From positions 175,583,017 to 175,647,016 of the forward strand of contig BTPG01000001.1 in the NCBI GenBank assembly GCA_036245525.1: DNA of 64,000 nucleotides, written 5' to 3'. The stretch's first letter is position 1; each line of letters opens with the position of its first letter. Positions 39,401 through 45,990 of this stretch are shown piece by piece. The position numbers and the translations under genes are program-made. The stretch is from Semisulcospira habei. Taxonomy: Eukaryota; Mollusca; Gastropoda; Semisulcospiridae. The notes beneath the pieces are model-generated. The model was not told the DNA's origin, ran no database searches, and was given only the letters and a program-made list of their open reading frames with translations.

Positions 39401-41891
39401 TGTATGTGATGTGGATGCTGGGTGTGGGGAAATGTGTATAGTTTGATAATCATTTAAGCGTTTCTTTTCTTTTATATTGTATAAAGTTACTTTAGAAAGG
39501 GAGCCCGTGTGTTGAGTTTTACCGCATGAATGCGCCCGTCTGAGTCAGTGGCGGTATATGCGTCTGTTGTGCGAGAGTCTGTGCGTACGACTGTGGGCAA
39601 GTCTGCGTGCGTTACACCCGGAGAAAGAACCCCCCCCCCCCCCCCCCAATCAACCATGACACTTACTAGAGGAGAAAGTCCGACGCCGGAACCCGGTATC
39701 GAACCTCGCACCTTTAGCATTGATGGCAGGCGCCTTTACCACTGCGCCACGAACCGAAATAAACGGCTAACGTGGTGTATGGTAGGGTATGGTATGGTAT
39801 GGTATGGTATGGTATGGTATGGTATGGTATGGTGTCTCCGAGGCGCACATATCCATCTATTTCAAGATGCTCAAGGCGCCGCAGAGATGGAAGCTGGAGC
39901 TTTGAAAGCCTGCTACTACTAAGCGCTACTTTATGTGCAAACCTCCACCCTGCCATTAACTTCGGTGCATGCGATATATTTCTGTTTCCATTCCACCGGC
40001 CCTAAAGAGGCCTACTCGTTTCGAACATACAATCACAACCAAACGAACACACAAATCAACATTATACCATCTAATACACTGTTTCCAGTATGATTCTTAC
40101 CCATGTTGTGGCTGTGGAATGAGCAAGGCGTTGATTCTGCCCGTGATCACACTGATCATACGCCGGTACATTTCCACCAACAGTGAGTCTCTTCGCCAGG
40201 CCGTCTGCTCTGCCGTACCGGGAGCTCGCATCATTTCGCCTGCCGTGCAAACGATTCGGTGGAATCAGCAATGTTAGTCAAAAAGTGCGCGTTGTTTAAC
40301 TCATTCTACCCCAGACACACCACAGCAAGATAAGGATCGACCATGATAGTTCAAGGGTGATGCCAGAATAGCTTGGCGCCTATGGGCGCCAAGCTATTCT
40401 GGCATCACCCTTGAACTATCATGGTCGATCAGTGTCCTGCACTGCTAATGCAGTCTTCAGAGGACAACGGCAAAATTTGGGGATTTCGGTGATGGGGTAG
40501 AATGAATGAACACAAACAGTGGATTAAAAGCCCGGACAAACACGCGATATCGCTTGTAATCGACTCACTGTTGTCGTCCAAACACGTCCACATCTGACCT
40601 ACCTCTGATTTCCGAACAACGCGTATTACGCGTTGTAACAAAAATAGCAATCAATAGCACTAAAACAATGAAATGAAAGCTCAACGAAAGCAAATGGGCT
40701 GGTCTCAACTAATAAGGCAAGTTATAGGAAATATGTAGTTTGTCACAATATAGAGAACATAGCGATTTGTAGCACACTTTTTCTACTACGACAGAGCTTC
40801 TTAAAAAAATCTTAAATTACGGCCTCATAAAGCGGATTGTGATTTTTTTAAAAATCTTATTGAGAAGTTAAGTTTCAAAAGGGCTTGTGGTTTAGTACAA
40901 CCAATGATCGTTTTCTGCGGAAAGAAACTTAGTGTTCGATGCTGCATGATTTGTGGGCACACTGACCTCGGACGAAGGTAGTGGTGTAAAGAATGCCAGC
41001 CTCAAGCTGGTCGGGTCTCACCGACAGAAGATCGGCCGCTAGGAAAGAGACCAAATAAAAACAAACGCACTTTTAAATACAGCAATGCATGTGTTAAATG
41101 ACTGAACATGACTTTACCACTAAATAAGACCAAGCTATATCTGACAAAAGTACAGCTGTTTTGTGAAAATTACGAGTACTATATGTGTACCATACCGGAA
41201 ATGAGATAGACCTCACACAAACATCGGAAAATACAAGACAGGTTACAAGAATACCAGATATAGGCTGCTACATGTAACTTCTTGATGAACTCTTGATTGT
41301 AGTTTAATCCGTTCACTGCAGAGAAAAACTGAACACCAGCCAACTGCAAGAGGCACAGATCCTCATAAGCCCCCGCAACTGCGGGGGCTTATGAGGATCT
41401 ATGCCTCTTGCTGAAACCACTTTGTATCCATGTTACTTGGGCGGCTGTGGATCATTCGCGTTCAAATCAAAATAATTTCCAAAGCACAATATGCGTCCAC
41501 TGGCAGTGAAGGGGTTGAGAACACACCAACACTCATCACATTTTCTGACGTAGTGGGAGTCAAGTTCTTAGTCGTGTAACAAAAGTGAAGTAACCTGCTC
41601 GGAGCTCATGGTGATTGGCAACCACTGTCTGTCCTGTCTGCGCATGCGTAATGACCTGCAAGTTGCCCAAATGCAAGATGGCAGCAAGCAGAGCGAGGAT
41701 AGATGACACTTCCTCGCCGCCATAGTTTCGAATCTGCAGACAATAGCGCCAAAGTCAACACTGACTAAAGACAGGAGCAACGGCATGAAAAACGATAAAT
41801 TTTGGACTACGACAAGAACAATAACACGAACAACAAAATAAATATGACGTGAACAAAATAGACAACGAAAAGCAGAAAACAAAGCAAGGCC

Positions 41892-41939
<48 letters not shown>

Positions 41940-44892
41940 ACACACACAATCACACACACACACACACACACATGCCCCACACATGCATGCACACACAACA
42001 ACATCAATAACAGAAACAACAATTTAGCCGACTCAAGCCCTAGTCTCCACTACCTTTATGTCAATGCCCAGCTGCTCCAAAGAGGTCTGGAAGAAATTAA
42101 AGATTTCAACATGGCGCCCGTGGTCTTCCGGTCCGTAGAAGAGTGAAGAGCCATCGTTTCGCTCCAACAGTCTGAACAAAACAAACCCAAAATGTTGTGA
42201 ACAATACCACTAAATCAGAACTAGTTTAGAAATTTTACGAATTTCACGCATTCAATGGACTCATCTGCAAGAGGGGTATATTCTCATGAGACCCTGCAGC
42301 GGGGGGAGAGGGGGGGCAGCTGAGTACAGGAGATCATTATGTTTACTTTGACCCTTTCACTGCCGGTTGATGAAGACTGTATTTTCAGCGTCAAAGATCC
42401 CAAGCCGTCAAAAGTATATGGATACAAAAGTGGTTCCAATAAGAGGCGTGGATCCTCTTGTGGTTGGGTGATGGTAAATTATTCTCGCCAGTGACCGGGC
42501 TGACATGTATACGTGTACACAGTGACACTATAATAAACATGACAATCTCCTACCTGTATCGGTCGACAAGGTAGTACGTCTTGAGGTCCAGATCCTGCAT
42601 CCCGCCCAGCATTGCGTAGAAAATGGTGAAGCTGCCACATCCGGGGGCTCTGTCCACCAGCCGCCATTTGTCCAGACACAGTGAGCACACTTCGCCTGCC
42701 GTCAAAAATCGGTGTGTGCTAGTCTGTGATTTTGGATCATACAGTCTGGGGATGTCATGTTCAAGACCACAAATCAGCACACATACGAATCATTTGCATT
42801 TTCAGCTGCATGTTGCTGACGTACCTCTTTAATCTTAGGTGTTGGATAATCGTTGCGGAATTCATCAACACTGTAAGTGTAACACGGATAACAGGAAATC
42901 ACAATTTCCAACTGCCCGTGTTACAGAGGTGATTGGTTTTGCAGCGAGCATCATATGCCTGTGGAGCACACGATTTTTGTTTTAGAACTGCCACTATGAC
43001 GTCATACACATTGTTTTTTCGCTGTATGTGGCTTAAAGTTCTAACGGCGTATACGTAGCACAGCTGTCTGATTTGAAGGCTCTGTCCGTTTATAGCAGCT
43101 TGTAAAAGGGATATGCGTCAGATTATTTTACTGTACCTGAAGCAAGTTGTCCATCAGGCCGACAGTACAGCGTGTTCACGAGGATACAGCGGGTGGAGAG
43201 TGGACTGCAAGGACAAGAAGCTGATACCAGAGTTTTCAACACGTGTTGAGCCTGCAGGCAAAGTTCATACACGAGCATAGTTGTCAAACAGACCATACTA
43301 TGTGTATCTGTTGATAAACACATTTTAAAATTTTTAAAAAATGTCCAGAATGAGATGACAAATTGTGCAATTGTCAAAATTATCACCAAATACCGCAAGA
43401 TCTACAAGTAATGACCTTATTGTCTTTAACCCCTTCTCTCTGAGAAAGAGTGAACGCGACCCAGCTGCAAGAAACACAGATCCTCATGAACCACGCGACT
43501 GAGGGGGCTCATGAGGATTTAAGCCTCTTCCTGCGACCGACTTTATCCATGTTTCTCGGACGGATGTGGCTTCTGGTCGCTGGATGAACAAAACATGTGA
43601 TGTGTGGCAGGAAAGGGGTTAAACCAACCTACCATAACAATCTTTGGACCGAGGCCTGCCACGGGAGACAACCTCGCCTCTCTCATCAGCTGCGTCACAA
43701 GCGACCGGGCCGCGTACGTCTTCCCTAAATAACAGAACAGCACAACAGACAATGATGATTAAATAATTAGGACCTTTCCACTCTAACAGAACAGTGCTAG
43801 ACGAATAATAATAATAATAATAATACAATGATAATAATAACAATAATAATCATCATCCTGTGTCCATAGAGTCTTCTGGAATTGTGTACAGATCAACGAG
43901 ATTGCTTTTGGTAAATGCTATTCCAAACAAGTTTCTTTCTTTCTTTTTCTCGCTTGGCATACAACTTAAAAGCGCGCCAAACATACTATGAGTTTTACCC
44001 GGGAAAATTGACCTTTAAATGACACCAAAGTCCCTTTTTCCGAGGGGACAAAACTCATAAATGCGAATGTCTAAGGTTTAGTTGCCGCAGTGGTTCTTGC
44101 GACGGGAAAGTGAGGGTTGGGTTCGTTTAAAATTGTTTTCCTATTTAAAATTCGTAGTATATTCGGCAACCACAACCACTACCAGTGCTGCTACTACTAT
44201 GTTTCTAGCAAAACCATTGTCTCAACCCATTCAGCCCTGACGCACTACAGCAGGAGATGGGTCGACCATGATAATTCAAGGGTAGTGCCAGATTAGCTTG
44301 GCGCCTGTCGGCGCCTAGCTAATCTGGCACTACCCTTGAAATATCATGGTCGATCCATCTCCTGCAACAGGTGCATAGTCGTTAGGTGACGCCTCCAAAA
44401 TTTGGGAAATACGTGCGTCGGGCTGAATGAGTTAACATTGTTAGTTTTGTTGCTGTTAGTATTATGTCGGATAAAAGTGACTGCCGCCGGTGGCTAGCAA
44501 TGTGGTTGTGAAATAATCACGGATACGCGGTTGGGTAGCTCGCTGTGTTTGAGGCACACAAACGCAAATGCATGCCATAGATCCTCATGAGCCCCCGCGA
44601 CTGCTGGGGCTCACGAGGATCTATGACATGCATTTGCGTGCTGCTGTCTGTGTCCCGGCACTTAAGGGGTCAACTCGTGTCGTGCTCATGCCCCTGAGAA
44701 GTACATCACCTGATCCGGAGCGGCCAGTGAGTAAAACAGCTTGGGGCGTGAAGTCGGTGAGCACCATCCGGTACACTCGGTGCGCCACGGCCAGCACATG
44801 GGCAGGTAACTCGTCCAGAGGCTTCGACTTCTGGTACCAGTAAGCGATCTGTGGAGTTGCGTTTAAACTGAATTGTATGTTCATTTACTAAC

Positions 44893-44953
<61 letters not shown>

Positions 44954-45473
44954 GCATCTTCATCATCATCATCATCATAATATCGTTTTACTCATAAAAA
45001 TACTAAAACAACGATAATAATGATAAAGAGCATTTATAGCGTGCTAAATCACCAGACTCAGTCAGCTCTAACATGCTCAATGTCGTGGTTATCTATGTTA
45101 ACCTATTTAGCCCCGACGCCTACATGCAGCAGGAAATAGATTGACCATGATAATTCAAGGGTAGTGCCATATTAGCTTGGCGCCTCAAGGCCTATGTTAA
45201 TCTATTTAGCCCCGACGCCGACGTACAGCAGGAACTAGATTGACCATGATGAAGGCGCCAAGCTAATATGGCACTACCCTTGAATTATTATGGTCAATCC
45301 ATCTTCTGCAACTGGTACATAGTTGTTTGATAACACCTCCAAATTGCTACCGTGATTTTAAATGGAGTAATAACTCAATAGTGAAATATTTAGTAACTGT
45401 AGCGAATACACTGACAATAAAACGATCAATCAGTCATTAATAACTTCTTGTCGTTTATTCATTTTTTTAAATT

Positions 45474-45508
<35 letters not shown>

Positions 45509-45926
45509 TTTTTGTCACTTAGTGGTAGTAGTACCCATCAAATTCACGACCGTGAGCTCACTCGTCGGTCATTAATGTACTAATTACACTAATTACGTTC
45601 GCTGGATTGTGATTTGGGTCTTCGGCTCTGCGTCATCAGGTGCAAAATCAGAGACTAAGACACGTTTTCGATTTTAGTTTACCTGCGATTCAGCTTGTAT
45701 GGGTGGATGGCAGGGGTTGAAACTGAGCAGGAAGTCACCGAAATATGTCTGCAACATTTTACGAAACGGTTTAGAAGATTCACTATGAAATGCATTCATC
45801 ATAAAATAATGAACGAAGAATGATCTGAATACAAAACTGAAGCTAAAAGCAAATTATGTGTGTGTGTGCGTGTGCGTGTGCGTGTGCGCGTGCGTGCGTG
45901 CTTGCGTACGTGCGTGCGTGCGTGCG

Positions 45927-45990
<64 letters not shown>

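Noticed and set aside
39700..39760. Functional tRNA gene
   Set aside because: A- and B-box are present on the minus strand, but the cloverleaf stems do not close and the sequence runs into a repeat body; it is a SINE head.
31200..40100. Missing myosin exons in the 8.6-kb intron
   Set aside because: Exon 10 joins exon 11 in phase and the encoded motor has no gap in the conserved blocks, so none is needed.
44706..44848. Standalone P-loop NTPase or kinase
   Set aside because: The P-loop exon is followed by consistent myosin exons in order and phase, so it belongs to the myosin head.
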